Position numbers and translations under genes: made by a program. The notes beneath the pieces were generated by a model. That model did no database searches. It had not been told where the DNA came from and saw only the letters and a list, made by a program, of their open reading frames with translations. From contig NZ_VIGD01000012.1 of the NCBI RefSeq assembly GCF_006569205.1, positions 1 to 64,000 of the forward strand: DNA of 64,000 nucleotides, in the 5' to 3' direction. Source of the DNA: Ureibacillus terrenus (GTDB lineage Bacteria; Bacillota; Bacilli; Bacillales_A; Planococcaceae). Numbering within the stretch: position 1 is the stretch's first letter; every line of letters starts with the position of its first letter. Positions 1 through 7,786 of the stretch are shown here, piece after piece.

Positions 1-2
1 AA

Positions 3-149
3 GATTCCTTCAAATCCTTTGTTTTATCGGCGGCTGTGTTCGTGTTAATTGTGGGCATTATGGGATGGATCCGTCATGAAGTAAGAGAAACTTATTTATC
101 CCCTTATTTTGATGAATTCCCAAGAACAGAGCAATCGATGGAAAAATAA
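3..149 (+). CDS. C-terminal end of an unidentified membrane protein (5' truncated by window edge)
   Basis: An open frame enters from the left edge and stops at TAA 147-149, giving 48 residues. It begins with a hydrophobic stretch of about 17 residues (SFVLSAAVFVLIVGIMGW) followed by a charged tail with TYLSPYFDEFPRTE and a basic end, so it looks like the last membrane segment plus cytoplasmic tail of a larger protein. The other two forward frames close quickly. I do not recognise the family; the rest of the gene lies outside the window. Confidence 0.5.
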   Translation, partial: DSFKSFVLSAAVFVLIVGIMGWIRHEVRETYLSPYFDEFPRTEQSMEK

Positions 150-205
150 TATGAATTGCAAGCGGCAGTTTAGATGAAGCAGAAGCTTACTAAACTGCCT
201 TTTAT

Positions 206-562
206 GTGCGCCCGGCATGTACATGAACGATAGGGTGTAAGTCCCAAACCCCGAAGACAGAAGTCAGCAGAGATCATCGTATTAGTTGGTCTAGAACAAC
301 TATGAAGGACCGAACAATTAAGAGAGAATAGCCCTTGGCATTCAGTGAGTCATGATGAACACAGAAAACGCAGTACCTCACTTGAGGAAGGAAGCGGTGA
401 ATCCCGTGGGAGACCTCTTGGAGGGTGGAGTGACCACTGGCATAAAGAGAACAGCTATTCACGGAAGTTATAAAAACTTGCGTCAATCATCTTAATTGAA
501 CCGCCGTATACGGAACCGTATGGTGTGAGAGGACGGGAGTTCATCGCTCCCTCCTACTCGAT
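206..562 (+). mobile_element. Remnant of a bacterial group II intron, internally deleted, no reverse transcriptase ORF
   Basis: The 5' end reads GTGCGCCCGGCATG followed by AGGGTGTAAGTCCC, typical of the start of bacterial group II introns. The 3' end carries the domain V/VI-like series GAACCGCCGTATACGG, GGTGTGAGAGGACGGGAG and CTCCCTCCTACTCGAT. A complete element of this kind is about 2 kb or more and encodes an approximately 400-residue reverse transcriptase/maturase in domain IV; only 357 nt are present and there is no such frame. The middle (about 400-480, GGAGGGTGGAGTGACCACTGG, GGAAGTTATAAAA) resembles domain I/IV-edge sequence. The domain V stem also looks shortened by about 8 nt after GGAACCGTAT. 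It is therefore probably splicing-dead. It sits downstream of a stop codon, so it interrupts no gene. Confidence 0.8.
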
Positions 563-586
563 TTGTAAGATATCGATGAAAGGAAG

Positions 587-620
587 TATTCGAATTTATA
601 AAATATTCGAATTTATAAAA
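587..620. repeat. Perfect tandem duplication of a 17-bp AT-rich unit
   Basis: The unit TATTCGAATTTATAAAA occurs twice back to back at 587-603 and 604-620, just 3' of the intron end. TTCGAA inside each copy is palindromic. It lies about 110 nt upstream of the nitronate monooxygenase start, so it may be upstream of or inside that gene's promoter region. No known operator is recognised. Confidence 0.85.
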
Positions 621-732
621 AAATAATTGCATAATTTACCAAATAAGATTATAAATATTAATATATTCTTATTTTTGTAGTATAAATTCTCGTATAATCT
701 TTTTAATTGTCATAAAACAAGGAGGGGGTTGG

Positions 733-1710
733 ATGGGAAATGTTCCTAAAGTGTTGCAAAATTTGCGTCTTCCCGTGATTGGGGCACCGATGTTTATTAT
801 TAGTACACCAAAGCTAGTGATTGCCCAGTGTAAAGCAGGAATTGTGGGTTCTATGCCGGCATTGAATGCAAGACCATCTAGTCAATTGGATGAATGGCTT
901 GCGGAAATTACGGAAGAACTCGCCAGCTACAATGCCAAAAATCCAGATAAGCCTGCTGCACCTTTTGCCATTAATCAAATCGTTCATAAAACGAATGACC
1001 GTTTAGAAAAGGATATGGAACTTTGCGTTAAGTATAAAGTTCCTATTATTATTACGTCCCTTGGTGCACGGGAAGAGGTATATGAGGCTGCCCATAGTTA
1101 TGGCGGTTTTGTATTCCATGATGTCATTAATAATACCTTTGCCAAAAAAGCCATTCAAAAAGGGGCAGATGGACTGGTGGCAGTGGCGGCAGGAGCTGGT
1201 GGACATGCTGGAACTCAAAGCCCGTTTGCTCTTGTACAAGAAATTCGGGAATGGTTTGATGGTCCATTAGCTTTATCGGGAGCGATTGCACGCGGACACT
1301 CTATTTTAGCTGCACAAACAATCGGAGCCGACTTTGCATATATTGGTTCTCCATTCATTGCAACCCATGAAGCCCGGGCGGCGGAGGAATACAAGCAAAT
1401 GATTGTGGATAGTTCTGCAGAAGATATTGTTTACAGCAATCTTTTTACAGGCGTACATGGGAACTATTTGAAAGGCTCCATCATTAACGCCGGCTTGGAC
1501 CCGAATAATTTGAAAGAAAGCGACCCTTCAGCCATGAACTTTAAAGAAGCCGGCAAAAAAGCCTGGAAAGACATTTGGGGAAGCGGCCAGGGAATTGGGG
1601 TGATCAAAGAAATCACTTCTGTCCGCCAGTTGGTTGACAGACTTTATGAAGAATATCATCAAGCATTTGAAGAACTGATTCAAAAGAGAGAAGCATATGC
1701 GAATCGTTAA
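733..1710 (+). CDS. Nitronate monooxygenase family flavoprotein
   Basis: 325 residues, normal length for the NMO (2-nitropropane dioxygenase-like) family of FMN-dependent TIM barrels that oxidise alkyl nitronates. The N-terminal GAPM (17-20) and the GAGGHAG loop (154-160, with the conserved His at 158) match the family's flavin/active-site region, and GADFAYIGSPFIATHEA follows in the position of the phosphate-binding segment. ATG start with a strong AGGAGGGGG 8 nt upstream. Monocistronic: it is flanked by intergenic DNA and followed by an opposite-strand gene. True physiological substrate (propionate-3-nitronate or another) cannot be read from sequence. Confidence 0.9.
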   Translation: MGNVPKVLQNLRLPVIGAPMFIISTPKLVIAQCKAGIVGSMPALNARPSSQLDEWLAEITEELASYNAKNPDKPAAPFAINQIVHKTNDRLEKDMELCVKYKVPIIITSLGAREEVYEAAHSYGGFVFHDVINNTFAKKAIQKGADGLVAVAAGAGGHAGTQSPFALVQEIREWFDGPLALSGAIARGHSILAAQTIGADFAYIGSPFIATHEARAAEEYKQMIVDSSAEDIVYSNLFTGVHGNYLKGSIINAGLDPNNLKESDPSAMNFKEAGKKAWKDIWGSGQGIGVIKEITSVRQLVDRLYEEYHQAFEELIQKREAYANR

Positions 1711-1896
1711 AATAATGACATCTAATATCCCTTCCTCATTGTGGACGGGGAATTCTGTTTGGCAATAGGAGGGATTTTATTTTAAGTAACCATTTATATA
1801 TGTCAATGTTGCATTATCCTATATTAGTGTATTATCCGAAAGAATTTTTGGAGATTTTCAGGGATTTTGATAAAATGAGCGGTCCAGTGAGCAGAA

Positions 1897-1929
1897 AAAG
1901 TGGATTTGATTTCCAAATCCACTTTTTTA
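1897..1929. terminator. Bidirectional hairpin terminator between convergent genes
   Basis: AAAGTGGATTTG and CAAATCCACTTT form a stem with a short loop and T runs on both strands. It can end the nitronate monooxygenase transcript and the opposite-strand unit that ends near 1927-2033. Confidence 0.8.
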
Positions 1930-2031
1930 ATTTTCTTTATTCTGTTCTGCAATATCATTGAGCAAAGTGATGATTTCTTTGTATTGTTCGATAGAATCCC
2001 GCTAATTGATACGAAGAAGTTTTTCCAACAT
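1927..2031 (-). pseudogene. Small ORF with in-frame amber codon, coupled to the upstream gene
   Basis: On the minus strand the upstream gene's TGA (2035-2033) is followed after one T by ATG (2031-2029). The frame reads MLEKLLRIN, then TAG, then RDSIEQYKEIITLLNDIAEQ and KEN before TAA at 1929-1927. The part after the amber codon has helix-forming, coding-like composition and stays open right up to the terminator. One base change (TAG to GAG) would give a continuous 34-residue peptide. Reading it as a decayed small gene is inference; a chance open frame remains possible. Confidence 0.35.
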
Positions 2032-2032
2032 A

Positions 2033-2524
2033 TCAGCATAATACAACGATACGATATGGCGTGGTTTGCGCGGGAATGCTGCGGGTTGCCGGTCCATAAA
2101 TCACGACCAAATCCCGGTTTCCAGGGTATTTCGAGAAGAGTTGCCCATTGCTCATCAAAACCGGGGTGTAAGGAGTTAAATGCAATTGCAGCTGTCCATC
2201 GCTGCTTATCAATTGATGATCGAAATAGCTGACTTTCACATTCCGATCTGGGTATTCTTTCACCATCACAAGGGCCTGATATTGGGGCGGATAAATGAGA
2301 ATGGCAGGCAAATCGCCATCATAGTACCCCGTCACTTTGTCTCCAATCATGACCGTTTCCTGGTTGATGAAATAGGTTGAAGGGGTGACGACGAAATTGA
2401 CGATTAAACCGGACTCATCTTCCACAGTAAATAATTTATTGCAACCTTCCATTTCGCTCCTCTGCCCCGTGAAAAAATCACTGATTGCCGTAACGGTCCC
2501 GCTGAATGAATAATAATTGGTCAT
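2033..2524 (-). CDS. Conserved hypothetical protein, 163 aa
   Basis: The frame opens at 2539, but ATG at 2524 is preferred because GGAGG lies 6 nt upstream of it. The product is soluble: no signal peptide or membrane segment, beta-rich, with repeated hydrophobic/turn patterns (SGTVTAISDFF, LFTVEDESGLIVNFVVTP, GDKVTGYYDG, LPAILIYPPQY) that suggest an OB-like or beta-barrel fold. It ends in RIVVLC. I do not recognise a named family. A tiny amber-interrupted frame follows it immediately and both are closed by the hairpin at 1897-1929. Confidence 0.7.
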   Translation of the reverse strand: MTNYYSFSGTVTAISDFFTGQRSEMEGCNKLFTVEDESGLIVNFVVTPSTYFINQETVMIGDKVTGYYDGDLPAILIYPPQYQALVMVKEYPDRNVKVSYFDHQLISSDGQLQLHLTPYTPVLMSNGQLFSKYPGNRDLVVIYGPATRSIPAQTTPYRIVVLC

Positions 2525-2701
2525 AGGTTTCCTCCACAATATGCGAATTCAGTTCCATCCCCAGTAATATATGTAGAAAATTAATTATTTGCCATCGTAA
2601 CATCTTGTTCCTTGTTGCTATGCCTATAAAGCCAAGGAACCTGGTACTGTTTGAAAGCATATAAATAAACCAGCCAACTTTTTACAAGGGGGAAATCGCT
2701 G

Positions 2702-2947
2702 TTGAATCAGTACTCTTCATATGGTCAGGGACCTGGATATAGCCAAAGAATTACGATGCAACAAGCCCAACAGATCGCTCTGCAAGCTGTACCAGGAAGA
2801 ATCATGCATGTGGATATGGACTTAGAAAATGGTGTATTAGTTTATGAAGTTTTTATTATGACAGAACAGGGACAAATATTTGAAGTGGAGATTCTCGCAA
2901 GAAATGGGCGAATCATCAAAATCGATCAAGAAAATAATTATGATTAA
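2702..2947 (+). CDS. Small PepSY-domain protein
   Basis: 81 residues with TTG start and AAGGGGG about 10 nt upstream. The segment MQQAQQIALQAVPGRIMHVDMDL, then VLVYEVFIMTEQGQIFEVEI, ARNGRIIKID is the classic PepSY pattern: an A-x-x-IAL helix followed by strands ending in G-I/V. There is no signal peptide, so it is probably cytosolic, unlike the secreted protease-inhibitor PepSY proteins. The N-terminus is Gln/Tyr/Gly-rich. It is a single gene closed by its own terminator. Confidence 0.8.
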   Translation: MNQYSSYGQGPGYSQRITMQQAQQIALQAVPGRIMHVDMDLENGVLVYEVFIMTEQGQIFEVEILARNGRIIKIDQENNYD

Positions 2948-2965
2948 TGATTTTTATCATTAACG

Positions 2966-2999
2966 AAATAGGCCCGCAAAACGGCTTATTTCTTTTTTT
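2966..2999 (+). terminator. Rho-independent terminator after PepSY gene
   Basis: AAATAGGCC and GGCTTATTT pair (one G-U) across CGCAAAAC, followed by CTTTTTTTATTT. Confidence 0.7.
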
Positions 3000-3101
3000 A
3001 TTTAACAAGTGTTATTGAATATTATGGATGAGATTTTTAGGTTATAATCTGAAAAAGTTTCGGTTAATTCTTGGTTCGAATCCAGTTCGTTTCACCGTTA
3101 T

Positions 3102-3131
3102 CCCGATAAAAGTCATTCTAAAAATATCGGG
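3102..3131. promoter_or_regulatory. Inverted repeat CCCGATA-N16-TATCGGG upstream of the AraC-type gene
   Basis: Perfect 7-bp arms at 3102-3108 and 3125-3131, ending 48 nt before the regulator's start codon. Its position fits a self-operator or an mRNA leader stem. No experimental motif is known to me for this regulator. Confidence 0.35.
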
Positions 3132-3178
3132 TAAGAAAATGAGTCAGATATTAAACTATGAACTGAAGGAGGAGGAAA

Positions 3179-4048
3179 ATGCTGAAAAGTCTTAATGAGG
3201 CGTTGGAATATATTGAAGCTCATTTGAATGACGAAATTGATGAAAAGGAAATAGAGAAAATTACGGGGACTTCGATTTACCATTTTAGGCGTATTTTTTC
3301 ATTTCTTTCAGGAATGACTTTAGGTGAATATATTCGAAATAGGAAATTATCTAACGCAACCTTTGATTTGCAAAATGAGGGAATGAGTGTCACAGAAGCC
3401 GCATTTAAATATGGGTATGAATCGGTAGACGGATTTTCCCGTGCTTTTAAAGAATGGTCAGGTATTAGTCCGTCAGAAGTAAAAAAGTCAACGAGGCTGA
3501 AAGCATTTCCGAAGCTCTCCTTCCAATTAACCATAAAGGGAGGAATCGATATGGACTATCGAATCGAGAAAAAGGAATCCTTTAAAATTGTAGGAAAGAA
3601 AAAGAGAGTTCCCATTCAATTTAAAGGAATTAATCAAGAAATCGTGGAATTAGCAAAGAGCATTACCCCAGAACAAAGGGAAAAGTTACGAAGCTATGCT
3701 GATATGGAACCATTTCAAGTCGTAAACGCATCTTTTAATTTTGATGATGGATGTATGGAGGAAAAAGGGAGTCTTGATCATATGATCGGCTACTTAACTA
3801 CAAAAGATGTGGATTTTGAAGAATTTGATGTCGTAAAAGTGCCTGCACTTACTTGGGCGATTTTTTCATCAAAAGGCCCATTCCCAAACGTCATGCAAGA
3901 AACTTGGGCAAAAATTGCTTCAGAATGGCTACCTTCATCGGATTATGAATTAGTGGAAGCACCCAATATTTCCTTTACAGGCGATTTAAGTGATATGAAC
4001 AATGTATATAGCGAGATTTGGTTTGCAGTGAAGAAAAAGGAGAAATAG
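3179..4048 (+). CDS. AraC-family regulator with GyrI-like effector domain
   Basis: 289 residues. Residues 1-105 form the double helix-turn-helix of AraC/XylS proteins (LNEALEYIEAHL, TSIYHFRRIFSFLSGMTLGEYIRNRKLS, VTEAAFKYGYESVDGFSRAFKEWSGISPSEVKK). Residues 125-289 form a GyrI-like/SOUL-type effector-binding domain (YRIEKKESFKIVGKKKRVPI through EIWFAV). This is the architecture of B. subtilis YdeE and E. coli Rob, where the C-terminal domain binds small hydrophobic compounds. AGGAGGAGG precedes the ATG. A strong terminator follows. Its target genes are not evident here; the convergent LysE-type exporter shares only the 3' border. Confidence 0.9.
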   Translation: MLKSLNEALEYIEAHLNDEIDEKEIEKITGTSIYHFRRIFSFLSGMTLGEYIRNRKLSNATFDLQNEGMSVTEAAFKYGYESVDGFSRAFKEWSGISPSEVKKSTRLKAFPKLSFQLTIKGGIDMDYRIEKKESFKIVGKKKRVPIQFKGINQEIVELAKSITPEQREKLRSYADMEPFQVVNASFNFDDGCMEEKGSLDHMIGYLTTKDVDFEEFDVVKVPALTWAIFSSKGPFPNVMQETWAKIASEWLPSSDYELVEAPNISFTGDLSDMNNVYSEIWFAVKKKEK

Positions 4049-4062
4049 GAAGAGTGGGTGTA

Positions 4063-4095
4063 GCGGCATAACATTATGTTATGCCGCAATGTTAT
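4063..4095 (+). terminator. Terminator after AraC-family gene
   Basis: GCGGCATAACA and TGTTATGCCGC pair perfectly over a 3-nt loop; AATGTTATTTTT follows. It sits at the convergent border with the LysE-type gene. Confidence 0.75.
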
Positions 4096-4715
4096 TTTTC
4101 CGTAAAAGCGATTTTCAGCCCAATCAATGTAAAAATGGATCCTTGCAGATAGTTCATTTTTTTGGAAATCATCGGATTTTTGCGCAGGAATTCTCCCACC
4201 TTGCCTGCAAAGACGCTGATTAAGCCAAAAATAAGGATTGTTTGAATGATAAATACAATCCCCAATAAGACCATTTGAAGGGAAACGTACCCGGCCTCAT
4301 AATTGATAAATTGCGGGAATAAAGCCAAAAAGAACAAAGAAACTTTCGGATTTAACAGATTCATGATGATTCCTTTTTGATATAACGATTTGTAATCCAA
4401 GGAATCCGCACTTCCTAAGTTTATGCCGGAACTTTTATCCATAAAGGATTTATAAGCCAAATATAATAAATAAGCAGCTCCTGCATATTTTACGGCGTTA
4501 AACGCGATGGCGGAATGATAAACAACGGCCGCGATTCCGGCGGTTGCGGCGCCAATATGTACGATTAGCCCTGTGCATAGGCCGAGCGTCGTATAAATGC
4601 CTGCTTTTTTCCCCTTTGCCATGCTTTGCGCCAATGTGAACATATTATCCGGCCCCGGCATAATGGTAAGAATGGCGGCTACGCTCAAAAAAGATAAGAC
4701 CGTAAGCAGCTCCAA
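4092..4715 (-). CDS. LysE/RhtB-family amino acid exporter
   Basis: The frame opens upstream at 4757, but TTG at 4715 is the better start because AAGGGGG lies 9 nt before it; this gives 207 residues, the usual family length. The signature MPGPDNMFTLAQSMAKGKKAGIYTTLGLCTG near the N-terminus and LNPKVSLFFLALFPQF in the centre are characteristic, with six predicted membrane segments. The family exports amino acids such as lysine, homoserine or threonine; the substrate cannot be assigned. Single gene, no adjacent regulator on the same strand. Confidence 0.88.
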   Translation of the reverse strand: MELLTVLSFLSVAAILTIMPGPDNMFTLAQSMAKGKKAGIYTTLGLCTGLIVHIGAATAGIAAVVYHSAIAFNAVKYAGAAYLLYLAYKSFMDKSSGINLGSADSLDYKSLYQKGIIMNLLNPKVSLFFLALFPQFINYEAGYVSLQMVLLGIVFIIQTILIFGLISVFAGKVGEFLRKNPMISKKMNYLQGSIFTLIGLKIAFTEK

Positions 4716-4822
4716 TGATCTAAACCCCCTTAGTACAAATTTTTTATATTTTAACATAGATAAAAAATTGATATTGTTTAATTAAGGAATATATAAAATA
4801 TTTCAGGGAGTGGGAAAATGAA

Positions 4823-5344
4823 TTGAGAAAACGTATCGAAAAGCGGTTTGCATACCTTTATACGGGGGAGCTGGCCGCCGTCATATGTTTTATTATTGTG
4901 AGTTGGTTGTGGAATGAAGCCTATCCCCAATACAGGATATATTCTCTTGCTTCCTTTTGGCTGTCATTTATTTTTCTGGAATTCCTTTTAGTGCAAGGGA
5001 GCATGTATTGGTTTTCCAAATGGAAGCAGTTAAAAAAAGAGAATACACCTGTCACACCAATAAAAGTGGTACTGCGGATGAAGAAACTGCAGAAGATGAA
5101 TATTGTTCTTATCATTGTCACGCCATTCGTTTTTGTTTTGGACATTTTCAGATGGTACCCGTTGCTGCCGGCAGAGGGTCTGACGCTTTCGGCTTTTGTT
5201 TTCATTTTTGCCATACTTGAATATATTAATTATTTTCATATACAACTTTCTTATGACAATCAATCGGATATACAGTATTTATTCAGGCACAAAAAGTTAA
5301 AAAGGGCGAGTTTAAGTAAAGACTTCGAACGGTTAAAAAAGTGA
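4823..5344 (+). CDS. Unidentified four-helix membrane protein, 173 aa
   Basis: TTG start with GGGAG about 12 nt upstream (a weak spacing; the ATG just before it reads into a stop after two codons). Four hydrophobic segments are visible: about 14-31, 40-60, 90-110 and 115-135. The N- and C-termini are strongly basic (MRKRIEKRF; FRHKKLKRASLSKDFERLKK), so both ends are probably cytoplasmic. I do not recognise the family. It converges on mscL with a shared hairpin. Confidence 0.65.
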   Translation: MRKRIEKRFAYLYTGELAAVICFIIVSWLWNEAYPQYRIYSLASFWLSFIFLEFLLVQGSMYWFSKWKQLKKENTPVTPIKVVLRMKKLQKMNIVLIIVTPFVFVLDIFRWYPLLPAEGLTLSAFVFIFAILEYINYFHIQLSYDNQSDIQYLFRHKKLKRASLSKDFERLKK

Positions 5345-5366
5345 AGGGGTTTCCTTCACTTTCCGC
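5338..5366. terminator. Hairpin between convergent 173-aa gene and mscL
   Basis: AAAGTGAAGG pairs with CCTTCACTTT over a short loop. There are A/T flanks on both sides, so it can serve both strands. Confidence 0.7.
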
Positions 5367-5367
5367 T

Positions 5368-5763
5368 TTATTTATTCGTATTTTGTGCTCTCAACAAGTC
5401 ACGGATTTCCCTTAACAGCTCTTCCTTCGTATCCAGCTCAGGAGCAGCTTCTTCCACCACTTCTTCTTTTTTCTTCTTTGTCAGCTTATTCAACATGCGA
5501 ATAAATAGAAAAATGGCAAAGGAGATAATCAAAAAGTCGATGACGCTTTGCAAAAATACGCCAAAGGAAACCGTTGCATCCCCTACTCGCCAAATAAATG
5601 ATTTGGTAAAATCGATTCCCCCGGTAAGAACCCCGACAAGTGGCATGATGATGTTGTCCACCAATGAAGAAACAATTTTGCCAAAAGCGGCCCCGATCAC
5701 AACGGCTACGGCAAGATCGATGACATTCCCCTTCATGGCAAATTCTTTAAATTCTTTCCACAT
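5368..5763 (-). CDS. mscL: Large-conductance mechanosensitive channel MscL
   Basis: 131 residues from the ATG with GGAGG 7 nt upstream; an in-frame ATG further out (5808) lacks a binding site. [41 protein letters not shown] is the diagnostic N-terminal amphipathic helix and first pore helix. [27 protein letters not shown] is the second membrane helix, and the C-terminal [12 protein letters not shown] bundle is present. The pentameric channel opens under membrane tension to release solutes during hypo-osmotic shock, complementing the uptake systems OpuA and PutP later in the window. Confidence 0.97.
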   Translation of the reverse strand: MWKEFKEFAMKGNVIDLAVAVVIGAAFGKIVSSLVDNIIMPLVGVLTGGIDFTKSFIWRVGDATVSFGVFLQSVIDFLIISFAIFLFIRMLNKLTKKKKEEVVEEAAPELDTKEELLREIRDLLRAQNTNK

Positions 5764-6082
5764 TCGGAAACCTCCAAAATTTATGTATTTTTTGATGGGA
5801 AAAAACAATATTCCTTGATAAGGATGAATGAACCATTTCTATGTAGACTTACACAGCATAGCATGCAAAGTCTTATGGTTCAACAACGATGACATGCCCA
5901 TTTAAGATAAGTTCTTTAAACGCTTTCCATCGCAAGAAGTTTCAGAATTTTTTTGATATATAAATCAGATACCCTATAAAGCGGTGAATGAAACCATTTC
6001 AATATTTACTCACCATAATCCGGAGATTATAATAATGGTAGAAATATTTTCCATTATAATGGAATACTGGCGAGATGATGCA

Positions 6083-6661
6083 ATGGATCAAAAGGAAATC
6101 CAAAAGATGCGAATGAAGCAGCTGGCAGTAATGAATTTTCTGGTATTGGCGGCACTGGCGGTCTATTATATCTGCAGCAGTGTGTTTACCATCAGGACTT
6201 CGCTTTTTTATCTGGCGTTCGGGATCTATTTTGTCATTTTTGCAGTGATCCGATTGATCAAGACCGATTCGACAAAATCCATGATTCCCCTTCTTGAAAA
6301 AGTGGCGAAATATGAAAAAGAAAAGTTGGGAGACGAATGGTATAGACGTCGCAAATTTGAGGCTGTTTTATATGTGATTCTTGGGGTTTTGTTCCTTTTT
6401 CTATCGTTCGGGAGCGGGAAGTCGGCGGAAAATTTTTTTTCTAAGCCGGATACCCTCTTTTTTATAATGTATACCCTTTTCTTTTTGCTCATGGTAAACA
6501 TCTTGACCGTTTTAAATAATCAAAAAATGGACCATTCAACAGAAGCGGAATTGAAAGGATTTGCAAGGAAATCGCTTCTTGTGGGGGCGGCGGCGGCACT
6601 CGCATTCGCCATCATTATCTTTCAATTGATCCTGTTTTACGTATTTTCACAAATAAATTAG
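6083..6661 (+). CDS. Unidentified membrane protein, 192 aa
   Basis: The open frame begins at 5984, but the sequence before ATG 6083 (MDQKEIQKMRMKQL) does not look like a membrane protein start, so 6083 is preferred; no clear ribosome binding site decides it. Four hydrophobic segments: about 15-35, 40-58, 95-113 and 125-147, with a fifth at the C-terminus (GAAAALAFAIIIFQLILFYVF). Charged loop KVAKYEKEKLGDEWYRRRKFEA lies between segments 2 and 3. Family not recognised. Closed by its own terminator. Confidence 0.6.
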   Translation: MDQKEIQKMRMKQLAVMNFLVLAALAVYYICSSVFTIRTSLFYLAFGIYFVIFAVIRLIKTDSTKSMIPLLEKVAKYEKEKLGDEWYRRRKFEAVLYVILGVLFLFLSFGSGKSAENFFSKPDTLFFIMYTLFFLLMVNILTVLNNQKMDHSTEAELKGFARKSLLVGAAAALAFAIIIFQLILFYVFSQIN

Positions 6662-6674
6662 GGGAACATTCCAT

Positions 6675-6712
6675 TCCATTTTGACTTCTCCAAGTTCAAA
6701 ATGGATTTTTTT
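6675..6712 (+). terminator. Terminator after 192-aa membrane protein gene
   Basis: TCCATTTTGA and TCAAAATGGA pair perfectly over an 11-nt loop, followed by TTTTTTT. Confidence 0.85.
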
Positions 6713-6821
6713 TATAAATTTTTGACTCTATCATTTGCGATGCCATAGGAAAATTTGTATTCTATGAACTGATTTAGTATGGTTGAAATAAAACAAAAAT
6801 GCTTCAAAGGAGAGAGCTTCA

Positions 6822-7646
6822 ATGAAAAGGCTGAGATACATACTGTACTTCGTTTTTTCGGCCGCATTATTATTCGGATGCGCGAGTGAGACTGCCGATT
6901 CGGTTGGCGGGGAAGGAAACGCCCAACCTGTAGAACAAACAGAACAGGGCAAAGGACAGGAACAGACGTCATCCGAGTTGCCGGCAGATATGAAAACAAT
7001 CGATGCGGAAGTCGTTTCGGTCGTCGATGGCGATACGATTAAAGTGAAAATCAACGGACAAACGGAAACGGTAAGATTTTTGCTGGTGGACACGCCGGAG
7101 ACAAACCATCCGCGCCTCGGTGAACAGCCGTTTGGCCAGGATGCAAAAGAGTTTACGAAAAAGATGTTGGAAGGAAAGACGGTTCAGCTGGAAAAGGACG
7201 TGAGCGACAGGGATAAATATGGCCGGCTCCTCTACTATGTATATGTTGACGGGAAGAGCGTCCAGGAAGAGTTGCTGAAAAATGGTCTGGCAAGGGTCGC
7301 CTATGTGTATGTGCCAAATACAAAGTATGTGGACCGCTATTATGAAATCCAAAAAGAAGCCCAAAAGAAAGGGGTCGGCATTTGGAGCATCGAAAATTAT
7401 GCCCAGGAAGACGGATTTCATGAAGAGGTAATCGAAAAAAATTCAGGAAAAAATGATTCATCGTCCAACGGTTCTGCAGGAGAATGCAATATTAAAGGAA
7501 ATATTTCATCAAACGGTGAAAAAATTTATCATATGCCGGGGCAGCAATTTTATGATGTGACGAAAATCGATCCATCCAAAGGCGAACGCTATTTCTGCAG
7601 CCGGGAGGAAGCGGAGCGGGCAGGCTTCCGTCCAAGCGAGAGATGA
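6822..7646 (+). CDS. Lipoprotein thermonuclease (SNase) with C-terminal sunset-like domain
   Basis: 274 residues. The signal peptide ends in lipobox LLFGC (Cys20), so the enzyme is probably tethered outside the membrane. A Gln/Glu-rich linker leads to a staphylococcal-nuclease fold at 57-190. The catalytic residues are in place: VVDGDT (69-72), Arg85 and Glu93 in RFLLVDTPE, Arg135 in DKYGRLLYYV. A C-terminal block (about 222-274: CNIKGNIS, EKIYHMPGQQFYDVT, GERYFCSREEAERAGFRPS) matches the sunset domain often fused to such nucleases. B. subtilis YncB is the nearest known type. AAGGAG precedes the ATG. Confidence 0.93.
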   Translation: MKRLRYILYFVFSAALLFGCASETADSVGGEGNAQPVEQTEQGKGQEQTSSELPADMKTIDAEVVSVVDGDTIKVKINGQTETVRFLLVDTPETNHPRLGEQPFGQDAKEFTKKMLEGKTVQLEKDVSDRDKYGRLLYYVYVDGKSVQEELLKNGLARVAYVYVPNTKYVDRYYEIQKEAQKKGVGIWSIENYAQEDGFHEEVIEKNSGKNDSSSNGSAGECNIKGNISSNGEKIYHMPGQQFYDVTKIDPSKGERYFCSREEAERAGFRPSER

Positions 7647-7662
7647 TATAGTAAAAACGTTT

Positions 7663-7692
7663 GTCTCTACTCCATCGGGTAGAGACTTTTTT
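7663..7692 (+). terminator. Terminator after nuclease gene
   Basis: GTCTCTAC and GTAGAGAC pair over about 8 nt, followed by TTTTTT. Confidence 0.88.
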
Positions 7693-7786
7693 ATGATCAT
7701 TACGGGGAAAATAGAAGATAAAAACCGATTAGCGGTTTTGAATATGGGGAAAATTTATAGAAGGAAACATAAAGGGGAAAAGAAAG

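Noticed and set aside
274-486. Minus-strand 70-codon open frame inside the intron remnant
   Set aside because: It lies entirely in group II RNA sequence, has no ribosome binding site and no protein-like pattern.
5825-6010. Imperfect repeats GAATGAACCATTTC and GAATGAAACCATTTC
   Set aside because: Only two divergent copies 155 nt apart; no array and no link to a gene.
7721-7739. AAAACCG-ATTAG-CGGTTTT dyad before the DUF4256 gene
   Set aside because: Short arms and no T run; nothing ties it to a known regulator.
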